Shown piece after piece: positions 35,237 through 44,015 of a stretch of 64,000 nucleotides of DNA (position 1 is its first letter; every line of letters starts with the position of its first letter). Both the position numbers and the translations under genes were made by a program. The notes below the pieces were generated by a model that was not told where the DNA came from, did no database searches, and saw nothing but the letters and a program-made list of their open reading frames with translations. The stretch is from assembly GCA_015258715.1 (NCBI GenBank), contig JABZHR010000001.1:186001-250000 (forward strand), written 5' to 3'. Origin of the DNA: Atopobium sp. (GTDB taxonomy: Bacteria; Actinomycetota; Coriobacteriia; Coriobacteriales; Atopobiaceae).

Positions 35237-36046
35237 TTACATATCTTGCGAGAAGAACTTCTGGTAGAAATCCAATTCTTCAGGAGTGTCAATGCTTGAT
35301 GAGAATAAAATGTCAGGCTCTACGGCGCTAGTGTTCTTGTCTGCAGTGACATCTGCAGAAGCAAGCAAGTTTGCCTGTCCAAGCAAACGCTTAAGCTGAT
35401 GAGCAGCACCTGCACCTCCATCAAAAAATTCTACGTCTCCTAAAACGGAGCTAATTTGCTTTTTGATAAAGGGGTAATGGGTGCAGCCAAGAACCACAGC
35501 ATCTACCTGACCAGCATAATCTCCCAAAAGCTCAGTCAAGCGGCTATGCATCTGCTCTGAATCAGCCTGACCAGATTCAATAAGCTCCACCAGACCTTCT
35601 CCTGGAATAGAGATAACCTTTGCAGAAGGATGCAGGCGCGACTCAAGATTGTGATACTTCTGCAAAGAGAGTGTTGCCTTTGTGGCAAGAACAATCACTG
35701 TTCCATGAGGATATGCAGTTACTGCAGGCTTAAGAGCTGGCTCAACACCCACAATAGGCAGATGAGGATAGGTTGACCTCAGCTCATCTGCAGCCGCGGC
35801 CGTTGCGGTATTACAGGCAATAACCAGCGCTTTTGCACCCTCGTCAATAAACTTTTTAGCAATAGCACCAGAGCGCTGAGTAATCTGTTCCTTAGGCTTA
35901 GTGCCATAAGGCGCAAAGGCAGAATCGCCAAAATAATGAAACTCCTCGTGAGGCATTTGAGCAACAAGGTGCTTAAGCACACTCATGCCACCAACGCCCG
36001 AGTCAAATACACCAATAAACTTATGAGGAGCCAAACGAGCTTCCAT
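35237..36046 (-). CDS. murI: glutamate racemase
   Basis: This enzyme makes D-glutamate for peptidoglycan. The 269-residue protein shows FDSGVGGMSVL, the two catalytic cysteines in IACNTATAAA and LGCTHYPF, and YFGDSAFAPYG. ATG 36046 is preceded by AAAGG. It stands alone between a DUF488 gene and the divergent slyD gene. Confidence 0.95.
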   Translation of the reverse strand: MEARLAPHKFIGVFDSGVGGMSVLKHLVAQMPHEEFHYFGDSAFAPYGTKPKEQITQRSGAIAKKFIDEGAKALVIACNTATAAAADELRSTYPHLPIVGVEPALKPAVTAYPHGTVIVLATKATLSLQKYHNLESRLHPSAKVISIPGEGLVELIESGQADSEQMHSRLTELLGDYAGQVDAVVLGCTHYPFIKKQISSVLGDVEFFDGGAGAAHQLKRLLGQANLLASADVTADKNTSAVEPDILFSSSIDTPEELDFYQKFFSQDM

Positions 36047-36158
36047 TACAAACCTTTCAAACTGAATGTAAAGTATTTTATACCTTTATCATTCAAAGGT
36101 TGATTTACGCCTCACTTGGGTAGAATGCCAAAGATATGTTTTTAACGATTGGAGTTTT

Positions 36159-36587
36159 ATGAGCAACGAAGGTAAAAAGGTAAAGGTCCACTACGTAGGC
36201 ACTCTTGATGACGGAACTAAGTTTGACTCCTCCCGCGATCGCAACGAGCCACTGGCATTCACCTGCATGGCTGGTCAGATGATTCCTGGTTTTGACGAGG
36301 CTGTTAAAGATATGACCGTTGGTCAGATTGTTGACGTCCATATTCCAGCAGCTGAGGCTTATGGTGAGCGCCATGAGGAGGCTGTACAGCCTGTTCCTGT
36401 AGCTCAGCTTCCTGGATCTGAGAATCTTGTTGCAGGTCAGCAGGTTACTCTGGGCACTCCTGAGGGATACCCTGTTATGGCAACCGTAGTCTCAAACGAC
36501 GGTACCACCATTGTCTTTGACACCAACCACCCAATGGCTGGTAAAGACCTTAACTTCAACATTGAGCTTCTTGAGGTTGAAGAGTAA
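36159..36587 (+). CDS. slyD: FKBP-type peptidyl-prolyl isomerase, SlyD family
   Basis: This 142-residue proline isomerase/chaperone has the FKBP block VHYVGTLDDGTKFDSSRDRNEP (split), the active-site strand QMIPGFDEAVKDM and an insert-in-flap domain (about 70-120) with AEAYGERHEEAV. The His-rich metal tail of E. coli SlyD is absent; the protein ends in LEVEE. GGAG lies at proper distance from ATG 36159. Confidence 0.92.
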   Translation: MSNEGKKVKVHYVGTLDDGTKFDSSRDRNEPLAFTCMAGQMIPGFDEAVKDMTVGQIVDVHIPAAEAYGERHEEAVQPVPVAQLPGSENLVAGQQVTLGTPEGYPVMATVVSNDGTTIVFDTNHPMAGKDLNFNIELLEVEE

Positions 36588-36610
36588 TCCACTCCCCCTT
36601 TATAGGGCGA

Positions 36611-36651
36611 GAAGGGCGTAGGTGCTTCTGGCATCTGCGTCCTTCTTTTTT
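36611..36651 (+). terminator. intrinsic terminator of slyD
   Basis: A 15-bp stem with three G-U pairs (36611-36625 with 36631-36645), a 5-base loop and six T. GCGAGAA (36607-36613) overlaps the stem foot. Confidence 0.88.
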
Positions 36652-36668
36652 GCGCCAAATAGACATCA

Positions 36669-36702
36669 AAAAGAGCTTGGCTGCATGCGACCAAGCTCTT
36701 TT
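36669..36702. terminator. bidirectional intrinsic terminator
   Basis: A perfect 12-bp stem (36669-36680 with 36691-36702), A-rich on one side and T-rich on the other, ends the leftward hydrolase gene and backs up the slyD terminator. Confidence 0.88.
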
Positions 36703-36731
36703 ACGTAGCAAATTAATACGAGGTTGATACC

Positions 36732-37973
36732 TTAGCTTAGAACAACACCGCCAAGCCAACCCCACCTTGGAGTACTCAAAGCACCAAGCTGAGAAATCCA
36801 AGAACTCAAGCTCTGGCTTCTTACAATACCAGAGAGGCAGTGTCTGACCATGCCGCCACCAATGTAGATGCCAACGTGGCCGTAAATCAAAGCTGCAGCA
36901 GAGCCACCAAGGGTTGGAACAGCAATAATCATGCCAGGCTCAATAGCGCTCTGGTCAGTAGAGTAGCACCAGGAATAGTACATATCACAGGCGTTGCCAT
37001 AGAAGGTACCAACACCAGCGTTAGAGAAGACGTTAGAAACCCAAGCAGCACAGAAGCCAGCACCGGTAGATCCGGTATAGCCTGCAGCATTAACAACTGC
37101 AGCAGCAGAACCAGAACCAGCAGAAGAGGTTCCTCCTCCGCCACCGCCGCCAGAGTAGCTACTACCGCCACCGCTGTCGCTTGATGCAGCAGCACGCTGA
37201 GCGGCAACACGCTCTGCCTCCTGCTGAGCGGCAAGAAGCTCAGAATCACGCTGAGCGATAAGCTCTTTTACGTTGTCATCAAGATTTGCAACAACGTTTG
37301 CAGCGTCCGCCTGACGAGCAGAAATATCATTAAGCTGAGACTCCTGGGAAGCACGGAGATTCTCAAGTTCAGCCTTCTTATTCTCAAGCTCGGTCTTCTC
37401 GGACTGAAGAGCAGCCTTATCAGACTCAAGAGCGGCCTTTAGGTTCTTAACTTCCTCAATCATCTTCTGATCGGACTCAGAAATCTTATCGAGATAGTAA
37501 ATATTAGAAGTGAGCTCCTCAAAGCTTGCAGAAGAAAGAATCATCTCCAAAGCACCGGCTGGGCCAGCCTTATAGTTGCTGGACATACGTGCGCCAAGTG
37601 CTTTTCTCTTCTCGGCAATCTGAGTTTCCTTCTCAGAAATCTCTTTCTGCTTAGCATCAATCTGATTCTGCTTATCTGCAATCTGATCAGAGATAGCGCC
37701 AATCTGAGAGTTGGTGTCATTGAGGCTTGCCTGCATGTTGGAGACTTCATTAGAAATCTCATCGAGCAGCTTCTGAGCAGCATCGTAATCGCTACGAGCA
37801 GCATCAATCTGAGCCTGGGTGACACCAAAAGCAGGACGGGTATTAATCAGGGATGCAGTAACGGCAGCGGCAGCAATGCCCATGCCGGCAAAAATCTTAA
37901 GAGCATCACGACGATTGAAAAGAGCAGCGCTCTGCTCCTCAATGGTTGTGCCTTGCTGTTTCTTTAAACTCAT
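36732..37973 (-). CDS. secreted coiled-coil NlpC/P60-like cell-wall hydrolase
   Basis: This 413-residue protein has a signal sequence with a twin-arginine-like start (NRRDALKIFAGMG, residues 20-32) and probable cleavage near residue 50. A long coiled coil follows (about 52-262, PcsB/CwlO-like heptads), then a Gly/Ser linker (267-290) and a C-terminal NlpC/P60- or CHAP-like domain with candidate catalytic C308 (GAGFCAAWV) and H366 (YGHVGIYIGGG). It probably cleaves peptidoglycan peptides at division or separation. Export route (Tat or Sec) is uncertain. It is a single-gene transcript. Confidence 0.85.
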   Translation of the reverse strand: MSLKKQQGTTIEEQSAALFNRRDALKIFAGMGIAAAAVTASLINTRPAFGVTQAQIDAARSDYDAAQKLLDEISNEVSNMQASLNDTNSQIGAISDQIADKQNQIDAKQKEISEKETQIAEKRKALGARMSSNYKAGPAGALEMILSSASFEELTSNIYYLDKISESDQKMIEEVKNLKAALESDKAALQSEKTELENKKAELENLRASQESQLNDISARQADAANVVANLDDNVKELIAQRDSELLAAQQEAERVAAQRAAASSDSGGGSSYSGGGGGGGTSSAGSGSAAAVVNAAGYTGSTGAGFCAAWVSNVFSNAGVGTFYGNACDMYYSWCYSTDQSAIEPGMIIAVPTLGGSAAALIYGHVGIYIGGGMVRHCLSGIVRSQSLSSWISQLGALSTPRWGWLGGVVLS

Positions 37974-38068
37974 AAGGGTCTCCTAGAACGTTTAGTAGTA
38001 CGGTGTGACCTTTGAGAGACTATTCTACCCGAGATACACGATGATATTCAAAAAGATACGTAATTTAC

Positions 38069-38098
38069 AAACTCTCCGAAACGAATTTCGGGGAGTTT
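38069..38098. terminator. intrinsic terminator downstream of the nucleoid-associated protein gene
   Basis: A 13-bp stem with one wobble, a CGAA loop (38069-38081 with 38086-38098) and T-rich flanks. Confidence 0.82.
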
Positions 38099-38129
38099 TA
38101 GCTCTAAATTGTGAGGTCAGAGGTAGGAT

Positions 38130-39191
38130 TTATCGATTTTCAATATGTGCAACATTTTTTATTGAAATGGTAATCCTGCCATCAGACTCGTGAGAAAATT
38201 CTAGGTAACCTGGACGTTCTGTTAGGTTTGAAGGGAATGAAATCTCAATTCCCGTATCGGTGCGGATTTTATGATTCTTTGCAATTCTGTTAGCAACACC
38301 GCGTTTAACAGGAACTTCTTCGGGGAGCTCTCTGCTTGCCACCTGAGCCTCGTACTTTTCCTGAATCTCAGGACGCTCCTCAAAGATACGCTTACCGACC
38401 TTAATAGGGTCTACTACCTCTTCTACCTCTGCTGCTTCTGCAACGGCGGCCTTAGCACGAGACACCTCAACAGCAGGCTCAAGTCCATATTCTTCAGCCA
38501 GGTCTTGAACAATAACGGTTACCTCACCAATAACCTCATGACTAGACGCCTCTGATGTGCACTCAAGGAAAAGCTCTGGGATGATGAACTTTCCCTCTCC
38601 TGCTACAGAGCGGTCATGGTCGTGGAAGTCAATGGCGCCTGTATCCAGGTCAATGACTGCATATGAATCAACCTTTTGCGTAGGAGAAGGCAGTGTTGCG
38701 TCTTGGCGCAAAATCTCATTTGCCGATCCGTTTACATCATGGATAAAGGCCTGCTTGCGCGGAAGAAGCACAATGGCAAAAAGACGTCTTCCCTCGCCCT
38801 CAAATGCCTCAGCCTGAGCATCCTCGTCATCTGCAGCAGCACTGGCAAGCGCCTGGCCGGCATCGGTATCAATGTAGTCCGCCACAAGAAGATCGCACTG
38901 CTCAACGTCATCTGCGCGACGAAGCTCTTCCCAGAACCACTGAGCAATCTGATGAGAAAACTCTACAAACTCAACGTCTCCGTGAGCATACTCCTGAAGT
39001 CCTCCAGCAAAATTGCTGGTAGGAGCAAACTCTCCGTGCCTAGACTCTGGATTTGCCGTAATTTTACGTAGTCTACGCTGTACGTATGACTTTGTCTGAC
39101 GATCCTCTAAATCCAAGGTAGATTGAGAGAAGTATTTAGTTCCCGTCTCAAAATCAAAGACGTGAAGAATTGCCTTAGTAACTCTAAGCAT
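38130..39191 (-). CDS. nucleoid-associated protein, NA37/YejK family
   Basis: This 353-residue protein resembles the NdpA/YejK family in its N terminus (VTKAILHVFDFETG), the central QDATLPSPTQKVDSYAVID region and the C-terminal ISFPSNLTERPGYLEF block. It is read as a DNA- or nucleoid-bound protein of uncertain biological role. An acidic, alanine-rich stretch around residues 120-135 and 245-265 is variable linker. ATG 39191 follows the GCGAGAAA word at 39224 by about 30 bp. Confidence 0.8.
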   Translation of the reverse strand: MLRVTKAILHVFDFETGTKYFSQSTLDLEDRQTKSYVQRRLRKITANPESRHGEFAPTSNFAGGLQEYAHGDVEFVEFSHQIAQWFWEELRRADDVEQCDLLVADYIDTDAGQALASAAADDEDAQAEAFEGEGRRLFAIVLLPRKQAFIHDVNGSANEILRQDATLPSPTQKVDSYAVIDLDTGAIDFHDHDRSVAGEGKFIIPELFLECTSEASSHEVIGEVTVIVQDLAEEYGLEPAVEVSRAKAAVAEAAEVEEVVDPIKVGKRIFEERPEIQEKYEAQVASRELPEEVPVKRGVANRIAKNHKIRTDTGIEISFPSNLTERPGYLEFSHESDGRITISIKNVAHIENR

Positions 39192-39233
39192 GTAAAACCT
39201 CGTTTATTGCAGATGTTTAGCTGGCGAGAAACC

Positions 39234-39797
39234 CTAGTGCTTGACGCACATCAGAGGATCACCAATCTTAACCAGTGGACGACCACCAATCAGTGTTCCG
39301 GACTCACCAATAAGATCAATGCGCTCATACTGATCTGCATTAACAACGGTAACAACTACCACGTTCTCATATCCTGCTTCTTCAATAGCAGCGGCATCAA
39401 ATGAAATCAGTGGAGTACCGGCCTTGACCTCATCGTTAGCGTGAACGTAACGGGTAAAACCCTTACCGTTCATCTCGATGGTGCCAACACCAATGTGAAT
39501 CAAAATCTCAATACCAGTATCAGTGGTAAGGCCAATTGAGTGATTGGTTACGTTAGTTGCAGTAACGCGAGCATTGCAAGGAGCATAGACGCAATCAAGA
39601 CCAACAGGCAAAATACCATAGCCTTGGCCAAAGAGACCGCTTGAGATTACCTCATCGTGAACCTCTTGTACGCTTACCAGGACACCAGAAACTGGTGCAT
39701 AGATAGTGTCTTCCCTGGTAGCAAATGTAGCCTTTTGAGGCTGCTCTGTTCCATTAGAAGGAACAAACACATTTTTAACCTTTGACCAAAGACCCAT
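39234..39797 (-). CDS. glucose-type PTS IIA domain protein (Crr-like)
   Basis: This 187-residue stand-alone EIIA of the glucose family has the phospho-histidine in EILIHIGVGTIEMNG, a second conserved His in ATNVTNHSIGL, and YAPVSGVLV at the N-terminal edge. It takes phosphate from HPr and can feed a IIBC partner or act in regulation. No such partner lies in this window. It is a different PTS class from the mannose-type genes at 27.7-31.1 kb. Confidence 0.92.
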   Translation of the reverse strand: MGLWSKVKNVFVPSNGTEQPQKATFATREDTIYAPVSGVLVSVQEVHDEVISSGLFGQGYGILPVGLDCVYAPCNARVTATNVTNHSIGLTTDTGIEILIHIGVGTIEMNGKGFTRYVHANDEVKAGTPLISFDAAAIEEAGYENVVVVTVVNADQYERIDLIGESGTLIGGRPLVKIGDPLMCVKH

Positions 39798-39865
39798 GAT
39801 GCCTCCTTGAGTATGTGCTCTGCACAGATACCATCTGACATAACGTTTCCATTTTACCTAAGCGA

Positions 39866-39902
39866 GAAGGACGAATGCTCCACAGAGGAACATCCGTCCT
39901 TC
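39866..39902 (-). terminator. intrinsic terminator of the ABC transporter genes
   Basis: A 15-bp stem with wobble pairs on the minus strand (39866-39880 with 39888-39902). The position of the usual T-tract is taken by TTCTCGC, the abundant word (39862-39868). Confidence 0.78.
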
Positions 39903-39932
39903 TTTCACGAATTTACAACACGGCGACGCAAC

Positions 39933-42038
39933 TTACTGCATTCTCTTGGCACCTCTAAAGATGATCGAACGTGCAGCAAAAAAGGTAACCAGGAAGTATC
40001 CGCCATACAAAGCAGCTACTACTGCAACCACTCCACCAATGCTGCTAGCTACATCAAAGTTGCCAATCGACTTAATGACAGAAACCATAATGGACATCGC
40101 ACAAGTAGCGTGCGCAGCTGCCATAAGCAGTGGGAACAGGAAGTACACACCAATCTGAACAAAGAGCGCGCGACTTGCAAGGCCCTTCTCGGCACCGAGC
40201 TCTGCAAGAACTTGGTAAGCACGAGCGTTGTCCGATGCCTCGGAGAGCTGCTGAAGTGCCAGAATAGCGGCGCACGCAATGAAGAGTACCAGACCGATGT
40301 ACAGTGCTAAATACGTCACAATGCCAGAGAATCCAGCAGTGGATTGAATGTACTCAGAGGCAGTAACAACAAGCATTGAAGAATACGGGTCGGAATCGTT
40401 TCCCGTTACAGAACCGTCGCCAAGGTACTGCTTAATCTGATTCTGGAACTGTGCTTCAGTAGCATCACCTGGAGTTTGGTAGTTGCCTAAGATGTATGAG
40501 TTGGTCAAAACAGTGCTTGAAGGAAAACTTTGATCAGCAACAACCATAATGCCAACTGCAGGCATAAGATAAGGGCCACCTTGCGTCTGAGCAATATCCA
40601 ATGTTCCACCAACAGCATGGAGCTTGTGACCTTGAATGGTAAGCTCAGGATTATTTGCAAGAGAATCCTGCCAGTATTTTGTGAGATTAGTATCAAGCGT
40701 CCAAACCATATAACCGTCAGTACCAAAGTCAACAGGCTCAAGACCAGATGCAACGCGCAGCTTGTTGTACTGAGAGGCTCGCATCAGAGTCACATTGGTC
40801 TGCGCAGGATCATTCTGACCGCTATAGCCGGTAAAGTAATCACCAAAGCGCTTGCCTGTTACAGCATCAATAGAGCTATACGTAAAACTTGGTGTTGTTT
40901 GATCATCTTGAGCATAGTATGTATCTACCTGGAAGGCGTTTTTAATAGTTTTATTCCACTCTGGATCTAGCTTCTGCACTACAGAAAGGTAGTCATACGA
41001 ATCTGCTGGACCAGGGGTATAACTGCGCTCTGAGCCTGGATTAATTTGCACAGAAACATCGTACGCTTTGATTTTAGAAAAGCTGGAGTTCATAGAGTCA
41101 ACAAGCGAGAAACCCGTACCAAGTCCACAAACTGCCACAAAGAGCATAGCGCAGACTAAAGAGATGGAAACCCAAGCAGTATTAACGCGGGCATTAAACT
41201 GACGAAGGATAAATGAGTGAAGACCCTTGTAGTAGAAGCCCTTCTGCATCTGCATAAATCTGAGCAAGAAACCAGAGATTGAGAAGAAAAAGAGTGCCGT
41301 GCCCACAGATACCAAAGCAGTAGCCATGGCAAACTCTTCATCTATCTGTTTAAAACCATTGTGCTGAAGCAGAGTATAGGAATAAGCAATGATTCCAAGA
41401 GAGGTCAAGAACAGCAGTACAGAGATGGTAAGATTTCTTACCTTGACGGTCTGAGTTACTTTTTCTGCGTTAAGAAGGTCAATGAGCTTATAGCGGGACA
41501 CCGTGGTAACGTTAAAAATAAGCGCAACCACAAACATAACTACAAAGTAAATAACCGTTTGAATTAGCGCAGTTTGTGAGAAGACAAATTTGAACGAATC
41601 AAGAGTTGTGTTGAACATGTGGGCTGTTGCAAACATCATAAATTGAGAGATAAAGATACCTGCAACAAGGCCAACTACCAGGGCGAGAAAACCAACAAGC
41701 AGTGTCTCAATACTCATAATCTTAGAGACGTTTCTCTTGGTCATACCCAGTATCTGGTACATGCCAAATTCTTTTTTCCTACGACGAATCAAAAACTGAT
41801 TAGCGTAGACAACAAGAAATCCCATAATAACGGCAAGAAAAACGCTTACTCCAGAAATAATATTACTTAAAAGTTGAACAATGTTTCTCTGGTTTTCAGA
41901 AAGATCCAACACCATGGATTGCTGCGTAATTGAATTGAAAGAATAAAACAGTGCAACGCCTACTGCCAATGTCAGAAAATAAATACTGAAATCGCGCAGT
42001 GATTTCTTGACGTTACCAAGCGCGATTTTACTGTACAT
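39933..42038 (-). CDS. BceB-type ABC transporter permease
   Basis: This 701-residue FtsX-like permease has about ten membrane segments and a large extracytoplasmic domain between the middle segments (about residues 300-545), the layout of Bce/Vra peptide-antibiotic detoxification permeases. It starts MYSKIALGNVKKSLRDF at ATG 42038 behind AGGG and overlaps the ATPase gene by 11 bp. The Bce-type kinase and regulator close by support sensing and removal of cell-wall-active peptides; the substrate is not known. Confidence 0.9.
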   Translation of the reverse strand: MYSKIALGNVKKSLRDFSIYFLTLAVGVALFYSFNSITQQSMVLDLSENQRNIVQLLSNIISGVSVFLAVIMGFLVVYANQFLIRRRKKEFGMYQILGMTKRNVSKIMSIETLLVGFLALVVGLVAGIFISQFMMFATAHMFNTTLDSFKFVFSQTALIQTVIYFVVMFVVALIFNVTTVSRYKLIDLLNAEKVTQTVKVRNLTISVLLFLTSLGIIAYSYTLLQHNGFKQIDEEFAMATALVSVGTALFFFSISGFLLRFMQMQKGFYYKGLHSFILRQFNARVNTAWVSISLVCAMLFVAVCGLGTGFSLVDSMNSSFSKIKAYDVSVQINPGSERSYTPGPADSYDYLSVVQKLDPEWNKTIKNAFQVDTYYAQDDQTTPSFTYSSIDAVTGKRFGDYFTGYSGQNDPAQTNVTLMRASQYNKLRVASGLEPVDFGTDGYMVWTLDTNLTKYWQDSLANNPELTIQGHKLHAVGGTLDIAQTQGGPYLMPAVGIMVVADQSFPSSTVLTNSYILGNYQTPGDATEAQFQNQIKQYLGDGSVTGNDSDPYSSMLVVTASEYIQSTAGFSGIVTYLALYIGLVLFIACAAILALQQLSEASDNARAYQVLAELGAEKGLASRALFVQIGVYFLFPLLMAAAHATCAMSIMVSVIKSIGNFDVASSIGGVVAVVAALYGGYFLVTFFAARSIIFRGAKRMQ

Positions 42039-42858
42039 CAGCACCCTCTCCTCCCAGGAATGAAACAACGTCCATGATCTGGTCAAAGAACTGCTTACGG
42101 GGCTTCTCGCCACGAACTATCTCATTAAAAATGCGACCATCTTTAATGAAAATAACGCGATGAGCGTAAGAAGCGGCATATGAATCGTGAGTGACCATGG
42201 CAATAGTTGCGCCATTACGGTTGAGGTTCTCAAGGCTCTCCAGAAGTGTACGAGCGTTCTTTGAATCCAGAGCGCCAGTAGGCTCATCCGCCAGGACCAA
42301 CGAAGGGTTGGTAACAATTGCTCGAGCTGCGGCAACGCGCTGACGCTGGCCGCCGGACATCTCGTAAGGGAACTTGTCCAGCACCTCAGTAATCTGAAGC
42401 AGCTTGGCAACGTTTTCTACGCGCTCCAAAACTTCCTGCGCGCGGACGTGACCAATGGTTAGTGAGAGTGCGATATTCTCGCGAGCGGTAAGGCTATCAA
42501 GCAAGTTTGCGTCCTGGAAAATAAAGCCTAGACGGTCACGTCTAAAGGCAGAAAGCTCTGCGCCGCGCAGTCTGGAAAGCTCTTGGTCATCAATAAAGAT
42601 GTGGCCCGCAGATGCCTGATCAATGGTAGAGATGCAGTTCAAAAGCGTAGTTTTGCCAGAACCGGAAGGACCCATGATAGCAATGAACTCGCCACGAGCA
42701 ACAGAAAGATTAATGCCGTCTAGCGCCTTGGTAATATTTCCACGAGTTCCATAGTACTTCTCGAGGTTTTGACAAACCAAAACGGTGTGAGGAGTAAGTG
42801 CTGAAGATTGTCCAGCCACAACAGTTGACTGAGTTGGAGCTGTTTGAGTAGCTGCCAT
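42028..42858 (-). CDS. BceA-type ABC transporter ATPase
   Basis: This 276-residue ATPase of the MacB/BceA type has Walker A GPSGSGKTTLLN, signature SGGQRQRVAAARA, Walker B LVLADEPTGALDS and VTHDSYAASYAHRVIF. A short N-terminal tail rich in Thr/Gln precedes the domain. ATG 42858 is spaced six bases from AGGA; an upstream ATG at 42873 has no ribosome site. It forms the transporter with the next gene and is divergent from the double-GNAT gene. Confidence 0.92.
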   Translation of the reverse strand: MAATQTAPTQSTVVAGQSSALTPHTVLVCQNLEKYYGTRGNITKALDGINLSVARGEFIAIMGPSGSGKTTLLNCISTIDQASAGHIFIDDQELSRLRGAELSAFRRDRLGFIFQDANLLDSLTARENIALSLTIGHVRAQEVLERVENVAKLLQITEVLDKFPYEMSGGQRQRVAAARAIVTNPSLVLADEPTGALDSKNARTLLESLENLNRNGATIAMVTHDSYAASYAHRVIFIKDGRIFNEIVRGEKPRKQFFDQIMDVVSFLGGEGADVQ

Positions 42859-42895
42859 GTTGCGTCCTTTCATTGAGAGCGAGTAAATCTTGAGA

Positions 42896-42951
42896 TATAT
42901 ACTCCCTCACTACCGTTTACCTTGCCATCGATTGACCTTACAGAAACCTTA
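42896..42951 (-). promoter_or_regulatory. candidate regulator-bound promoter of the Bce-type transporter
   Basis: On the minus strand TAAGGT occurs twice at 11-base spacing (42946-42951, 42935-42940), with a third copy CAAGGT (42919-42924) and an AT-rich -10-like TATATA near 42896-42902. Direct repeats at one helical turn are typical of OmpR-family sites, so the nearby response regulator is the candidate binder. Confidence 0.5.
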
Positions 42952-43010
42952 CGCTTTTCTCACTTTGATGTGTCAAAATATCACTATCAAGCATACGGGA
43001 GGGGCATGCT

Positions 43011-44006
43011 ATGCAGTTAGTAATTAAGAGATTTGGGCAGCTTACCGCTAAAGAGTTATATCAAATTCTTTCTCTAAGAGCAGAAACGTTTATTGTTGAT
43101 CAGCAGATTATGTACAACGATCTTGATAACGTTGATCAAGTTTCTACCCATGTCTTTTATCAGGATACTAACTCGGTGGCTGCATATTTGCGCATCATTG
43201 ATGCAGGACAGTCCTACAACTCCCCTCTTATTGGCCGCGTATGTGTCAGCAACAAAGGTGCTGGCATTGGCTCAAAACTACTGCACGATTCCCTTGATTA
43301 CCTGGCGCAAGAAAGTAGCGCCTCCAAGGTGTTAGTCGAATCACAACTCAAAGCTCAGCCCTTCTACGAGCGCGCTGGATTTACGCAGGCATCTTCTAAG
43401 GTACTTGATCACTTTGGTGTCCTTCACCATGTGCTCTCTTTTGACCTTGATGCATATCGTCAGACGAGAAACACGATCAATGTTGATGACGTTCACGTTT
43501 CAATTAGACCACTTGAAGTAGCCGATTTACGTGCGCTGCAGAAGCTTAGCGTAGAGACATTTGTAGATACCTTTATTGACTCAAACACAGCAGATGATTT
43601 GACAAGCTGCATTGACTCTCTCTACAACACAGAAAAGCTTGCCCGTGAGCTTGCTGCTAAACACTCATATTTCTATTTTGTTGAGGTAGAAGGTCAAGTA
43701 GCTGGCTACCTTAAGCTCAATACGCGTTATGAGCAGACTGAGGGTCAGCGCGATGACTCACTTGAAATTGAGCGCCTCTATATTCTTCCGCACTACAAAG
43801 GCCTGCACCTTGGATCAAAACTCATGAAATTTGCCCTTGATCTGGCAAAAGAGAAGGGTAAGAAGCGCGTGTGGCTGGGTGTCTGGGAACACAATGAGCC
43901 TGCTAAGGCATTTTATTCACATTGGGGATTCAAGCGCTTTAGTCAGCATACCTTCCCAGTAGGAAGCGATCCTCAAACGGATGAATTGTGGGAGCTCACT
44001 CTGTAA
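43011..44006 (+). CDS. tandem GNAT acetyltransferase: ElaA-like domain fused to PaiA-like domain
   Basis: This 331-residue protein has two GNAT folds. Residues 1-150 resemble ElaA (LSLRAETFIVDQQ, IGRVCVSNKGAGIGSKLL, FYERAGF). Residues about 160-331 resemble PaiA-type N-acetyltransferases (ERLYILPHYKGLHLGSKLM, GVWEHNEPAKAFYSHWGF, DPQTDELWEL). Each domain has its own acetyl-CoA loop. It lies between the Bce-type transporter and two-component genes on the opposite strand, so it could modify a peptide, polyamine or toxic amine; that link is inference. It ends nine bases from the convergent kinase gene. Confidence 0.85.
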   Translation: MQLVIKRFGQLTAKELYQILSLRAETFIVDQQIMYNDLDNVDQVSTHVFYQDTNSVAAYLRIIDAGQSYNSPLIGRVCVSNKGAGIGSKLLHDSLDYLAQESSASKVLVESQLKAQPFYERAGFTQASSKVLDHFGVLHHVLSFDLDAYRQTRNTINVDDVHVSIRPLEVADLRALQKLSVETFVDTFIDSNTADDLTSCIDSLYNTEKLARELAAKHSYFYFVEVEGQVAGYLKLNTRYEQTEGQRDDSLEIERLYILPHYKGLHLGSKLMKFALDLAKEKGKKRVWLGVWEHNEPAKAFYSHWGFKRFSQHTFPVGSDPQTDELWELTL

Positions 44007-44015
44007 GCTATACCT

